This document shows positions 29,011 to 38,914 of a stretch of 64,000 nucleotides of DNA, piece by piece. Each line of letters begins with the position of its first letter. The stretch's first letter is position 1. The position numbers and the translations under genes are program-made. Below the pieces are notes generated by a model. The model searched no databases and was not told where the DNA came from. It was given only the letters and a program-made list of their open reading frames with translations. This DNA comes from Lacibacter sediminis (GTDB taxonomy: Bacteria > Bacteroidota > Bacteroidia > Chitinophagales > Chitinophagaceae), in the NCBI RefSeq assembly GCF_014168535.1, contig NZ_CP060007.1, positions 2,356,001 through 2,420,000 of the forward strand, read 5' to 3'.

Positions 29011-30153
29011 ATGTTGAAGAAGCAAGTTTTGTTACTGATGTCCCTCGTTATAATGTGGGGTTATCAGTCATCTGCTCAAACCAGCACCCAAACCAAATAC
29101 ACAAGTGTTCCTGATCTGTACGCAGGCATTGAAGTGGGATCGAAAGGCGTTAAGCTGAGTGTGATTGAAATGAAAAAGAATAAAGAGACCGGTAATAGTT
29201 TCTCCATTGTTAAGGATACCTCTTTCAATACCGATTTTATTTCTTTCACACAACCAACCTTTGATGCAACGGCCAACAGTTTTGCCGGTATGTTTCAAAC
29301 AGCGCTCACAAAATTCAACATTCCATCTAAAAGAGTTTTCACCGTTATCAGCAGTGGTGTAAAGATTCAGGCCGAGAAAGAAAATAAAAAAGACTGGGTG
29401 GAGAAACTCATCAAAGAGTTTCGTTCAAAAGTAAATGAACCGCAACGGAAAGTAGAAGTGGTGGATGTGCAGCAGGAAGCAAAATTATCGCACCAGGGAA
29501 TTGTGCCGGTGAACCGTCGTTACAATACATTCTTGATTGACATAGGCAGCGGCAATTCAAAAGGTGGCTTCTTTCCTTATGGCAATGATAGTTATTTCTA
29601 TCTCTTTCAATTATCATGGGGCACCAAGAGCACAGCCAATGCAACTGAAAAAATGTGTGGCGATGATAAGTCGCATGAAAATTATACACGCCAATTGTTA
29701 CGTGTAGCAGCAGGGGCTGAAAATTCGGAGATCGCTTATACTGTTAATACAAGTGGCAGTTATCCGGTGAGTGATCATATTGCATTCAGTGGTGGTATTG
29801 CATGGGCAACAGCAACATTGTTGTACCCTGAATTAAATAATAATCCTGTTGTGCCCGTTACATACGAAGATGTTGAGCGTTTTCACAAACGTGTTACAGA
29901 GAATTATTCTTCTTTTTCAGAAACCTATTTAATGAGTAAGCTCACGAATGGCAAGTGGGATAAAAAAACAATCTCAACTGAAATAAAACGTGTGCATGGT
30001 GTGTTCGATCAGCGTTCACTCATGGCCGGTAGTGCTTTATTACTTCGTATTATGCGCCAGTTTAAATCGGTGAACGAAGCCAAACAGTTTTACCTCATCA
30101 AGAACGGCCAGGTAGGCTGGGTTTCAGCATATGTTGATAATGCTGTTGATTAA
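29011..30153 (+). CDS. Exported actin-fold (Ppx/GppA-like) protein
   Basis: 380 aa from the ATG at 29011, with signal peptide MLKKQVLLLMSLVIMWGYQS-SAQ. The mature part begins with a phosphate-1-like loop LYAGIEVGSKGVKLSVIE and later has a phosphate-2-like loop FLIDIGSGNSKGG, in the spacing expected of ASKHA-fold proteins such as exopolyphosphatase/GppA. The export signal is surprising because this fold normally uses cytoplasmic ATP or (p)ppGpp. An extracytoplasmic polyphosphate- or nucleotide-binding role is possible but unproven. It stands alone, with a terminator 25 bp after its stop. Confidence 0.7.
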   Translation: MLKKQVLLLMSLVIMWGYQSSAQTSTQTKYTSVPDLYAGIEVGSKGVKLSVIEMKKNKETGNSFSIVKDTSFNTDFISFTQPTFDATANSFAGMFQTALTKFNIPSKRVFTVISSGVKIQAEKENKKDWVEKLIKEFRSKVNEPQRKVEVVDVQQEAKLSHQGIVPVNRRYNTFLIDIGSGNSKGGFFPYGNDSYFYLFQLSWGTKSTANATEKMCGDDKSHENYTRQLLRVAAGAENSEIAYTVNTSGSYPVSDHIAFSGGIAWATATLLYPELNNNPVVPVTYEDVERFHKRVTENYSSFSETYLMSKLTNGKWDKKTISTEIKRVHGVFDQRSLMAGSALLLRIMRQFKSVNEAKQFYLIKNGQVGWVSAYVDNAVD

Positions 30154-30177
30154 AGTGTACTTCTACTCCATTATATA

Positions 30178-30206
30178 AAAGCTCCGGCATTTGCCGGAGT
30201 TTTTTT
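30178..30206 (+). terminator. Intrinsic terminator
   Basis: CTCCGGCA (30182-30189) pairs with TGCCGGAG (30192-30199) around TT, preceded by A-rich and followed by T-rich DNA. Confidence 0.9.
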
Positions 30207-30356
30207 ATTGGGGCATTAAACCGCTGTATTTTCTCAGGGTCTATGCATCCGGCCTTTGTATTATTTCGTAAAGTAGAAGGGCATTTAATCCGTCACCATA
30301 ACAATCGTAATAATAGTTTGGCATGGTGTTTGGCAATCATCAAAAAAATTACGTTT

Positions 30357-31049
30357 ATGAAAATCAAACTTATTTGTCTTGCTTTTTTTGCTGTAACGAT
30401 CAGTAGCGTGTCAGCACAAAACTCTTCAGTATTTATTAAAGCCGGCTATAACATGGCGAATATCTCTGTTACTGAAAGTGGAAATATTGATGAAGCACGA
30501 ATGCTTTCCAGTTTCCATGTAGGTTTACAAGGTGATATTCCGGTAATTAAAAATATTCTTTCTATTCAACCCGGTCTCCTTTTTACAGGAAAAGGAGCAA
30601 AATTTCAACAAGGCAGCACCAGCGATGCCAGTTACTATCGTGAGTCTACAAACCCAATGTATCTGGAAGTGCCTGTTAATGTAGTTGTGAAAGCACCATT
30701 AGGTGATGGAGCAAAGTTTTTTGCAGGCGCAGGTCCTTATGTAGCTATGGGAATTGCGGGGCGCAATAAAGTGGAGGGTAAGTTATTTGGAGTTGCGTTC
30801 GACAGCAATGAGAAAATTAATTTTTCAAACGACGATCCAACCACATCTGGAGAAGAAGGTGCAGGTTATGGCATTCTTCGTCGTTTCGATTATGGTTTAA
30901 ATGGCACCATTGGATTTGAAGGTGAAAAAGCAATGTTCTCTGTCAACTATGGATTGGGATTGGCTAAAATTCAATCGGGCACTAACAGTAATGCGGATGA
31001 TAAAAATAAACATAGAGTCCTGAGTTTTACAGTCGGTTTCCGTTTGTAA
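30357..31049 (+). CDS. Outer-membrane beta-barrel protein (PorT-like)
   Basis: 230 aa from the ATG at 30357, with signal peptide MKIKLICLAFFAVTISSVSAQ. The mature protein is a series of amphipathic strands with Gly/aromatic girdles (FIKAGYNMANISV, FHVGLQGDIPV, LSIQPGLLFTGKG, VLSFTVGFRL) and a C-terminal strand ending in L, typical of the outer-membrane beta-barrel family often labelled PorT. Function unknown. Terminators lie on both sides. Confidence 0.85.
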   Translation: MKIKLICLAFFAVTISSVSAQNSSVFIKAGYNMANISVTESGNIDEARMLSSFHVGLQGDIPVIKNILSIQPGLLFTGKGAKFQQGSTSDASYYRESTNPMYLEVPVNVVVKAPLGDGAKFFAGAGPYVAMGIAGRNKVEGKLFGVAFDSNEKINFSNDDPTTSGEEGAGYGILRRFDYGLNGTIGFEGEKAMFSVNYGLGLAKIQSGTNSNADDKNKHRVLSFTVGFRL

Positions 31050-31066
31050 TAACCTGCCGGACTGAG

Positions 31067-31097
31067 AAGGGCGCATTGCTTAGCAATGCGCCCTTTT
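31067..31097 (+). terminator. Intrinsic terminator after barrel gene
   Basis: A perfect 13-bp GC-rich stem (31067-31079 with 31083-31095), TTA loop, then TT. Confidence 0.85.
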
Positions 31098-31207
31098 GTA
31101 TTTAACCACTGATGAAATAATTTTTTTGATTCGAATGAGTTAGCCACAGATGGGCACTAACGAACACAGATTATCAAATGGGTAATGTATTTGCTTACCA
31201 CTTTTTT

Positions 31208-33448
31208 CTATTTCTTAAACTTATTCTTCAAAGCCGCCAAAGCATCATTTACACTAAGGTTGCTTAAATCTTCTTCCTTCTTTTGGAATTTGGCGCTTGG
31301 GTTTTTATTCAGCCTTGTGCCTCTTGCAGGTGCTTCCTGTGTTTGTTTGATGGATAAAGCAATCCGTTTACGTGGAATATCTACCTCAACCACTTTCACC
31401 ATTACTTTATCATTCAATTTTAATTTTTCTGCAGGATCAGTAATGTAATCATGTGAAATTTCAGATACGTGTACTAATCCATCCTGCTTCACACCAATAT
31501 CAACGAATGCACCAAAGCGTGTAAGGTTAGTAACAATACCCGGTATCACCATGCCTGCCGTTACTTCTTCAATTTTGAATATGTTAGCATATTCAAATGC
31601 CTGTACTTCACTACGTGGGTCAAGACCGGGCTTCACCAATTCTTTCAGGATATCAGTAATTGTTAATTCACCAATTGTTTCACTCACATATTTTTTAGCA
31701 GAGATCTGTTTGATGGTTGTTTCATTACCGATCAGTTCTTCCACTTTCAATTGTAAATCATTGGCCATTTGTTCAACCACAGAATAGGCTTCAGGATGTA
31801 CGGCGCTTTTATCCAATGCATTTTCTCCATCAGTGATGCGTAAGAAACCTGCACATTGTTCAAATGCTTTGTCGCCGAGGCGAGGCACTTTTAATAATTG
31901 CTTACGTGATGAGAAGCGGCCGATCTCATTTCTGTACTTCACAATATTTTCTGCAATGCTGCTATTAATACCACTTACATAGCTTAGCAAATGTTTGCTG
32001 GCTGTATTTAAGTTAACGCCTACCTGGTTTACACAACTCACTACTGTCTGATCGAGACGTTCTTTTAAACGCACCTGGTTTACGTCATGCTGGTATTGTC
32101 CAACGCCAATACTTTTCGGATCGATCTTTACTAATTCAGCCAATGGGTCCATCAAACGCCGACCGATACTTACAGCACCACGTACCGTTACATCTTTATC
32201 AGGGAATTCTTCACGTGCCACTTCGCTTGCACTGTAAACAGATGCACCATCTTCATTCACCAAAAAAATCGGCAAACCAAGATTTAATTTTTTAATGAAC
32301 TGTTCGGTTTCTCTTCCTGCAGTTCCATCACCAATGGCAAATACCTGTGTCTGGAATGCATTCACCAAATGACGGATGGTCATTTCAGAAGTATAAAGTT
32401 TACCAGGCTCATGAATAAAAATGAGATCAGTTGTTTGCAGTTCGCCTTTTTCATCTAAGCACACAACTTTACAACCGGTGCGGTAACCGGGATCAAGTGC
32501 AAGAATACGTTTGCTGCCCAGCGGACTGCTCAACAACAATTGGCGAAGGTTTTCTGCAAATACAGTAATCGCTTCTTCATCGCCTTTTTGTTTTAACAGC
32601 GAACGGAATTCTGTTTCCAGACTTGGTTGCAGTAAACGTTTATAAGCATCTTTGATTGCTTTCTTTACATGCGTAGTGCTTTCGCTCATGCCTTTTACAT
32701 ACTGTGCATCGATCAACTCAATAGCCAGTTCTTCTTCAGGTTCAATACTCATCTTTAAAATACCTTCTGTAAATCCACGGAGAATTGCAAGTATTCGATG
32801 TGAAGGAATTTTATGCACGGGCTCACTGAAATCAAAATAGTCTTTGAATTTAACGCCATCGGCTTCTTTGTCTTTCATCACAGTGCTCTTCACCAACGCT
32901 TCATCTTCAAAGAACTTACGCAGCTTGGCACGCACATTCGCATCTTCATTCACCATCTCCGAAATAATATCCCTTGCACCTTGCAAGGCATCATCTGCTG
33001 TTGCCACTTTATCATTAATAAAAGTAGCAGCCTGTTCGGCTACCGAAATATCCTTTTGCTCAAGTAACAACAAAGCCAAAGGTTCTAAGCCATTTTCTCT
33101 TGCAGTTTGCGCTTTTGTTTTGCGTTTGGGTTTGTAGGGGAGGTAAATATCTTCCAGTTCATTTAGGGTTGTTGCTTTATCAAGCTTTGCCTGCAAAGCA
33201 TCCGTCATCTTACCTTGTTCAGTAATTGTTTTTTCAATAAAGGTTTTACGTTCGGTAAACTCTTTCAGAAATTTTGCCTGGTCCTGTATCTGTTGAATAG
33301 CCACCTCATCGAGGTTGCCGGTTTTGTCTTTACGGTAACGGGCAATAAACGGAATAGTGGCTCCTTCGTTCAATAATTCGATCACGGCCTCGACCTGCTG
33401 CACACGCAGGCTCAGTAAGCCTGCGATCTTTGATGAAAATTCTGTCAT
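31208..33448 (-). CDS. tex: Tex-family RNA-binding protein
   Basis: 746 aa, full length for the family. Order: N-terminal Tex helical domain (about 1-190), YqgF-like RNase H fold (about 315-440, ILALDPGYRTGCKVVCLD), helix-hairpin-helix (about 480-560, VGVNLNTASKHLLSYVSGI) and an S1 RNA-binding domain (about 635-710, GIVTNLTRFGAFVDIGVKQD). Tex binds nucleic acids and influences transcription and translation in several bacteria. It is divergent from susC with a 345-bp gap. Confidence 0.95.
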   Translation of the reverse strand: MTEFSSKIAGLLSLRVQQVEAVIELLNEGATIPFIARYRKDKTGNLDEVAIQQIQDQAKFLKEFTERKTFIEKTITEQGKMTDALQAKLDKATTLNELEDIYLPYKPKRKTKAQTARENGLEPLALLLLEQKDISVAEQAATFINDKVATADDALQGARDIISEMVNEDANVRAKLRKFFEDEALVKSTVMKDKEADGVKFKDYFDFSEPVHKIPSHRILAILRGFTEGILKMSIEPEEELAIELIDAQYVKGMSESTTHVKKAIKDAYKRLLQPSLETEFRSLLKQKGDEEAITVFAENLRQLLLSSPLGSKRILALDPGYRTGCKVVCLDEKGELQTTDLIFIHEPGKLYTSEMTIRHLVNAFQTQVFAIGDGTAGRETEQFIKKLNLGLPIFLVNEDGASVYSASEVAREEFPDKDVTVRGAVSIGRRLMDPLAELVKIDPKSIGVGQYQHDVNQVRLKERLDQTVVSCVNQVGVNLNTASKHLLSYVSGINSSIAENIVKYRNEIGRFSSRKQLLKVPRLGDKAFEQCAGFLRITDGENALDKSAVHPEAYSVVEQMANDLQLKVEELIGNETTIKQISAKKYVSETIGELTITDILKELVKPGLDPRSEVQAFEYANIFKIEEVTAGMVIPGIVTNLTRFGAFVDIGVKQDGLVHVSEISHDYITDPAEKLKLNDKVMVKVVEVDIPRKRIALSIKQTQEAPARGTRLNKNPSAKFQKKEEDLSNLSVNDALAALKNKFKK

Positions 33449-33793
33449 TCTTCTTCAGTTATACTTGTTAAAAGGGGATGCAATATAGTTGTGCTTCAGT
33501 AGAAAAAAAATTTGTTCATTTCAAACAGCAGAACAAAAAAACAACTAAAGAGCGATGACGTTATCATGACAAAACACATGCAAAATAAAGATGTTATGTA
33601 AAAAACGTACAATTGATGTTTCGTTCAACCCGACTTTTTTGCCACTCTTCAAAACAAATACGTTAAAACGCAGCATCACATAAATATGTGTTGTCAGTTA
33701 ATTCATAGTGTACGTTATTCGCACACTTTTAATTGATCTTAACAAAGAGAAAGGATCAATCAATTTATTCATCACATCAAAACCTTATCATTC
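33449..33793. promoter_or_regulatory. tex-susC intergenic region with small palindromes
   Basis: CACATA-AA-TATGTG (33677-33690) is a perfect short palindrome. AGTGTACG-ttatt-CGCACACT (33707-33727) is a nearly perfect one. Either could bind a regulator of the susC-susD pair. I find no clear TTTG/TAnnTTTG promoter and no gene. Confidence 0.3.
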
Positions 33794-36793
33794 ATGACAA
33801 GAGAAAACCTCCGGGTTCTCTTTGCATTTGTGATTGGTCTGTTCTCCGTTGCCTTTGTGCAGGCACAAACAGTAACGGGGAAGATCACATCACAAACAGG
33901 AGAGCCGCAACCTTTTGCTACTGTTCAGGTAAAAGGCACACAAACCATCACCACTGCTGACGCACAAGGAAATTTTTCAATCAAAGCAAAACAAGGCGAT
34001 GTGCTTATTTTCACAAGTACTTCTTTTGAACGTAAAGAAGTGCCTGTTGATGGCGCAGTGATGAATGTAACTGTAACCGCTACGGTTAACGCATTAAAAG
34101 AAGTGGTGGTAACGGGTTACACCACACGTTCAAAACGTTCTAACATTGGTTCAGCCTCAACGGTTGTGATCGACGACATCCGCACACAACCCATTGCATC
34201 ATTCGATCAGATTTTACAAGGACAGGCGCCTGGATTGAATGTAAAAACAGGTTCGGGTCAACCCGGTCGTAATGCGGATGTGATCATTCGTGGACGTACA
34301 TCTGTAAATGGTTCTGTTGATCCATTGTATATCGTTGATGGGGTAGAAGTAAGAGCCGGTGATTTCAGCACTATGAACCAAGGCGATTTTGAAAGTGTAT
34401 CTGTATTAAAAGATGCTGCATCAACAGCTATCTATGGTTCACGTGGTGCAAATGGCGTGATCGTTGTTACTACCAAAAAAGGTAAAAGTGGTAAAGTCCG
34501 TTTTGCCTATGACGGTCAGATAGGTGTTTCAACATTGCCAGAGAACAAGTTGAAACTGATGAACACGCAGGAGAAACTTGATTTTGAAATGAACATTGCA
34601 GGTAATCCATGGGGTTGGTCGCCTGCAGAAGTTGCTGAATTCCGCAATGTAAATACAGATTGGAACGATGCTGTTTTCCGTGATGGCAAAATGCAATCGC
34701 ACCAGGTAAGTGCAAGCGGTGGTAATGAGAAAACAACGTTTTACACATCGTTCAATTATTTCGATCAGGAGGGTGTAACCATTAACACTGGTTTAAAACG
34801 TTATAACGGACGTTTAAATCTTTCACACGCAGAACGTAATATTAAGTTTGGTGTAAACTTAGCCGGCGGTTGGTCTAAATTCAGAGGAACATTTGAAGGT
34901 GATCAAAGTATTGGTTCACCGTTGAACACCGTTATCTGGGCATTGCCTTATGAGAAAGTGTACAATGATGATGGTACTTATGCCGGTTCGGTACAATTCC
35001 CGTTCTGGTTAAACCCGGTTGAAGAATTGGTTGTAAATGGCGACAACAGCTGGCAATTAAAATCAACAGGTAATGTGTTTGTGGAATACAATATTCCATG
35101 GATCAAAAATCTTACTTATCGCTTAAATGCCGGTGGTGATTATTCTCAAACCGAAGCATTTGGTATTACAAAGAATGGCACACAATCGGCTCAGCAAAAT
35201 GCAGCATTCGGAAGTGCATTTGCAGGAGAAGGCGCATTGGCAAGAAGTCTTGATCGTCGTTTCCGTTCAACGATCACCAATAGTCTTACTTATAAAACAA
35301 CCTTTGGCGCAAATGATGATCATGAGTTAACTACTTCTTTATATACTGAGTATATCAGACGCAGAGGTCGCAGCTTTAATTTTACAGGTTATGGTTTATT
35401 GCTGCCGTTTGATAATGAAGCAGGTCTTGTTACAGGTACTGCTGCCAATGGGTATATTCCTGTAGTTGGTGGTGGTTTTCCTGAAAACAGTTCATTGCTT
35501 TCTTATTTCGGTACAGCAGATTATTCTTTCCGTAACAAGTACTTCCTTTCACTTTCCGGAAGAACAGATGGGTCATCACGTTTAAGTCCTGCAAATCGTT
35601 GGACACAGTATGGTTCAGTTGGCGCAGGTTGGATCATTTCAGAGGAGAAATTCTTTAATGTAAATGCGATCAATTACCTCAAGTTAAGAGCAAGTTTTGG
35701 AGCTGTTGGTAATCAAAATGGTATTGGTGAGTTCCCATATATACAACAATACGGACGTGGTACTTATGGCGGACAAGGAACATTAAGTATCAATAGTCTT
35801 GGGAATTCTGAACTTACCTGGGAAAAGAGAAGAACTGCAAACGTTGGTGTTGAAATGGAATTCTTTAAAAGCCGTATCAGAACATCTGTTGAATACTATA
35901 ACAGCTTAACAACAGGTTTATATTTCCAACCTACTGTACCTGGAACAAGCGGTGGTAACGGTACTATTCTTGCAAACAATGGTAGTATGGAGAACCAGGG
36001 TATTGAAGTAAATCTTTCGGTGAAAGTGATAAATGCAAAAGATTTTAAATGGATCATTGATGCAAACTATGCATACAATAAGAATACCATCAAATCATTG
36101 CCAGATAATCAAACCTTCCAATTGTTCAAGAGTTTTCAGGCATTGCAGGTGGGTAAACCTTTGAACAGTTTTTATCTCGTTCAATATGCAGGTGTAAATC
36201 CTGCCAATGGTAATTCACAATACCTGAAAGCTGACGGAAAAACCATCACAGAAGATTATGATGCAAATGATCTTACTGTATTAGGAGGAAGCGATGCGCC
36301 TCATAACGGAGGTCTTACAAATACATTCAACTTTAAAGGCTTGGAGCTTTCTGCCTTCTTTGTTTATTCACAAGGTAACTATGTGTATAACAATGCACGC
36401 TATAATGTTGAGTATTATGCATACACTACATCAGGTTTTGCACGCAGTGGTTTAACTGCATGGACAACTCCCGGTCAGCAAACAAACTTCCCTCGTATTG
36501 ATGAAGCTACACAAGGACAAACAACACGTTTCCTGGAAAAAGGAGATTTCCTTCGTTTGCGTAATGTGATGCTTTCTTATTCACTACCAAGAAGTGTAAC
36601 AGAAAAACTGAAGATACAGGGCTTGCGTGTGTTTGTACAAGGCCAGAATCTTTACACATGGCACAAGTTCCAGGGATGGGACCCGGAAGTATCAACTATT
36701 GTTAACTCCGATGCTAATTCCAATGCTGCGGTAAGTGGTGCGCAATATCCATCCTTACGTAGTGTAAACTTTGGTTTGAATTTAAATTTTTAA
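33794..36793 (+). CDS. SusC/RagA-family TonB-dependent transporter
   Basis: 999 aa. Signal peptide (LFAFVIGLFSVAFVQAQ), then a carboxypeptidase-regulatory-like domain (about 24-100, VTGKITSQTGEPQPFATVQV), a plug domain (about 115-225, including VVVTGYTTRSKRS and DAASTAIYGSRGANGVIVV), and a large C-terminal outer-membrane barrel ending in NFGLNLNF. With the SusD partner encoded next door it should import an oligomer across the outer membrane, driven by TonB. The substrate is unknown: no glycosidase, protease or anti-sigma gene adjoins the pair. Confidence 0.95.
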   Translation: MTRENLRVLFAFVIGLFSVAFVQAQTVTGKITSQTGEPQPFATVQVKGTQTITTADAQGNFSIKAKQGDVLIFTSTSFERKEVPVDGAVMNVTVTATVNALKEVVVTGYTTRSKRSNIGSASTVVIDDIRTQPIASFDQILQGQAPGLNVKTGSGQPGRNADVIIRGRTSVNGSVDPLYIVDGVEVRAGDFSTMNQGDFESVSVLKDAASTAIYGSRGANGVIVVTTKKGKSGKVRFAYDGQIGVSTLPENKLKLMNTQEKLDFEMNIAGNPWGWSPAEVAEFRNVNTDWNDAVFRDGKMQSHQVSASGGNEKTTFYTSFNYFDQEGVTINTGLKRYNGRLNLSHAERNIKFGVNLAGGWSKFRGTFEGDQSIGSPLNTVIWALPYEKVYNDDGTYAGSVQFPFWLNPVEELVVNGDNSWQLKSTGNVFVEYNIPWIKNLTYRLNAGGDYSQTEAFGITKNGTQSAQQNAAFGSAFAGEGALARSLDRRFRSTITNSLTYKTTFGANDDHELTTSLYTEYIRRRGRSFNFTGYGLLLPFDNEAGLVTGTAANGYIPVVGGGFPENSSLLSYFGTADYSFRNKYFLSLSGRTDGSSRLSPANRWTQYGSVGAGWIISEEKFFNVNAINYLKLRASFGAVGNQNGIGEFPYIQQYGRGTYGGQGTLSINSLGNSELTWEKRRTANVGVEMEFFKSRIRTSVEYYNSLTTGLYFQPTVPGTSGGNGTILANNGSMENQGIEVNLSVKVINAKDFKWIIDANYAYNKNTIKSLPDNQTFQLFKSFQALQVGKPLNSFYLVQYAGVNPANGNSQYLKADGKTITEDYDANDLTVLGGSDAPHNGGLTNTFNFKGLELSAFFVYSQGNYVYNNARYNVEYYAYTTSGFARSGLTAWTTPGQQTNFPRIDEATQGQTTRFLEKGDFLRLRNVMLSYSLPRSVTEKLKIQGLRVFVQGQNLYTWHKFQGWDPEVSTIVNSDANSNAAVSGAQYPSLRSVNFGLNLNF

Positions 36794-36812
36794 TGAACGA
36801 AATTTTTAAGAT

Positions 36813-38252
36813 ATGAAGATGACACTAAAACCGGTTTACATCATGCTTGCCCTGCTGCTCACAGGATTCATGGCATGTAAAAAACCATTAGACACAATAC
36901 CTGATACTTCATTAACGGATCTAAAAACCTTTGATGATGTACGCAGTGCTTTACGAGGAGCGTATGATGGTTTCCAGAGTAATAATTACTATGGTAGCCC
37001 AGCAGCTTCCGGTACCGCCAGCGCATGGAGTGCATTACCTGAATTGATGGGTGATGATTTTGTAGAGGCATTGGAAAGTTTAGGCAACTGGAATATCATG
37101 AGCGAAATGAGTTATGCTTCAGATAACGGAGCAGTTGCAGCCGCTTTTATTCAACCGTATGAAATTATTTCAAGGGTGAATAATCTGCTGAAGTTTGTTG
37201 AGAAATATGAAACAGGTTCAACTGAAGCTGAAGCAAAACGCATCAAAGCACAGGCATTGGCTATTCGTGCACATGCGCATTTTGATCTCATGCGTTATTT
37301 CGCACAAGATTTTGGTCGTAACTCAACGGCACTTGGCGTGCCATTCGTAACTGTTTTCGATCCGCAAAAGCCGTTTGCTAACTTACCTGCCCGTAACACC
37401 GTAAAAGAAAACTATGATGCCATTCTGAAAGATCTGGGTGATGCACTGGTTGCTTTTCGTGCCGGCGGTAACACTACAGGAAATGGTTCACGCAATTATA
37501 TTGACAGTGTGGTTGTATACGCTATGCGGGCACGTGTAAACTATTATGCGTCTGATTGGGCAGCTGTTATTGCAGATGCAAATATTGCATTAGCATTGAG
37601 ACCTGTGGGTACTGCCGCCAATTATATTTCCACATTTGCAACAGCCGGAGAAGCTGCTCCTTCAAGTGAAGTGTATTGGGCTGTTCCTTCTGATAATGCT
37701 TTACGTCCCGGTGGTGCTATTAGCGGCACTAGTCCAAACTATCGTGTAACTGCCGCTATGAGTGCAATCTTACAGGCACAAGGTGGAGCTTATGTTGATC
37801 CAGGTATAAACCGTTTCAACCAGGCAGGCTCAGGCGGTATTCAACGCACACTTTGCTGGAAGTATCCCGGCATACGCAGCTTCAAAGTTTTCCGTGCAGG
37901 AGAACTGTTATTGATGCGTGCGGAAGCAAAACAACGTACCAATGATCTTTCTGCATTAACTGATCTCAACAGCTTGCGTACAAATCGTGGCGTAGCTATT
38001 GGTGCTGAAGTTGGCGCTGCATTGCTTGATGCCATTTTATTGCAACGCAGGGTTGAATTATTGGGCGAAGGTCATCGCTGGTTCGATCTGCGCAGATCAA
38101 CCAAAACAATTGTACGTGCTGAATGTGGTGTTGCCAACGGCTCACGTGCCGACAATTGCAACATCCTGCCCACATCAAGGTCATGGACATTCCCGATCCC
38201 TTTCAATGAATTAAAAGTTAATCCGAACCTTGTTCAAAACCAAGGTTATTAA
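36813..38252 (+). CDS. SusD/RagB-family substrate-binding lipoprotein
   Basis: 479 aa. Lipobox in LLLTGFMACKK (Cys about 22). The N-terminal SusD-like TPR region and the C-terminal RagB/SusD domain (FRAGELLLMRAEAKQRTNDL, LLQRRVELLGEGHRWFDLRR) are clear. It would cap the SusC barrel on the cell surface and capture substrate. It lies 19 bp after susC and is followed by a strong terminator, so this is a two-gene operon. Confidence 0.95.
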   Translation: MKMTLKPVYIMLALLLTGFMACKKPLDTIPDTSLTDLKTFDDVRSALRGAYDGFQSNNYYGSPAASGTASAWSALPELMGDDFVEALESLGNWNIMSEMSYASDNGAVAAAFIQPYEIISRVNNLLKFVEKYETGSTEAEAKRIKAQALAIRAHAHFDLMRYFAQDFGRNSTALGVPFVTVFDPQKPFANLPARNTVKENYDAILKDLGDALVAFRAGGNTTGNGSRNYIDSVVVYAMRARVNYYASDWAAVIADANIALALRPVGTAANYISTFATAGEAAPSSEVYWAVPSDNALRPGGAISGTSPNYRVTAAMSAILQAQGGAYVDPGINRFNQAGSGGIQRTLCWKYPGIRSFKVFRAGELLLMRAEAKQRTNDLSALTDLNSLRTNRGVAIGAEVGAALLDAILLQRRVELLGEGHRWFDLRRSTKTIVRAECGVANGSRADNCNILPTSRSWTFPIPFNELKVNPNLVQNQGY

Positions 38253-38272
38253 TTACAGTAAGGCTTTATAAG

Positions 38273-38306
38273 AAAAAGCTGTTCAGGTAATACTGAACAG
38301 CTTTTT
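38273..38306. terminator. Bidirectional terminator after susD
   Basis: A perfect 14-bp stem (38273-38286 with 38293-38306), loop GTAATA, A-run on the left and T-run on the right; it serves both susD and the convergent small gene. Confidence 0.9.
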
Positions 38307-38309
38307 TCT

Positions 38310-38615
38310 TTACGATTGTTGCTGTTGCTCTTCCTGTTGTGGAAGATGCGCATTCATCACTTCTTCGATCTTCTCGTGCAACACCGTAGTTGAAGAGGTC
38401 ACCCAATCGGGCAGATCATGGTTTTCCAATATTTTCCACCTGTTATCTTCTTTGTGCATTTTGAAGAGTAACCTGTTCCCACGTTCATCGGCCACATCTA
38501 CACTAAAGGTGCCTTCCTGTAAGCCACCAAGCTTTCTGAAGTTGAATTCACGTAAGCGTCCGTCTGCTTTGATCAAACGGGTGAATTGAATGTTTTTTAC
38601 GACTTGTAGTTTCAT
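38310..38615 (-). CDS. Small conserved-looking protein of unknown function
   Basis: 101 aa from the ATG at 38615; a longer in-frame version starting at 38687 has an unlikely N-terminus. The sequence is soluble and acidic/basic mixed (MKLQVVKNIQFTRLIKADGR...), beta-rich in the first 70 residues, then helical, ending in a Gln/Glu tail. No family recognised. It converges with susD over a shared terminator. Confidence 0.6.
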   Translation of the reverse strand: MKLQVVKNIQFTRLIKADGRLREFNFRKLGGLQEGTFSVDVADERGNRLLFKMHKEDNRWKILENHDLPDWVTSSTTVLHEKIEEVMNAHLPQQEEQQQQS

Positions 38616-38914
38616 CTGCTCAAATTTTGTGGTTTTTGATTGCCAGATGTTATTCGTCCTGAAAATGATCATTGATTTGATGTACAAATTGACCGATCAT
38701 TTTTATGACTCATTTCATCAGTAAGTTTTTAAAAGTTGTGCGTTCAGTGATTTACTGATGCGGATATGGGATATTTTATAGAGCAAAACTCATGCACAAA
38801 TGATTTTTTGTGGAAAACTTGCCTTTTACAGCTGTTAAAAAAACAGATTGTTGTTGATCTGTTTTCAAGGTTGATTGCTAAATGAATATTTCAGTGCAAT
38901 AATTAAACAAACGG
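38616..38914. other. Intergenic region, 299 bp, no gene seen
   Basis: AT-rich DNA upstream of the small gene and downstream of the exported cyclophilin gene. No hairpin with a T-tract, no ORF and no repeat stands out. Confidence 0.4.

Noticed and set aside
31135-31180. Regulatory site upstream of tex 3' end
   Set aside because: The CCACAGATGGGCACTAACG-like stretch resembles widespread word-type intergenic repeats and lies downstream of both flanking genes.
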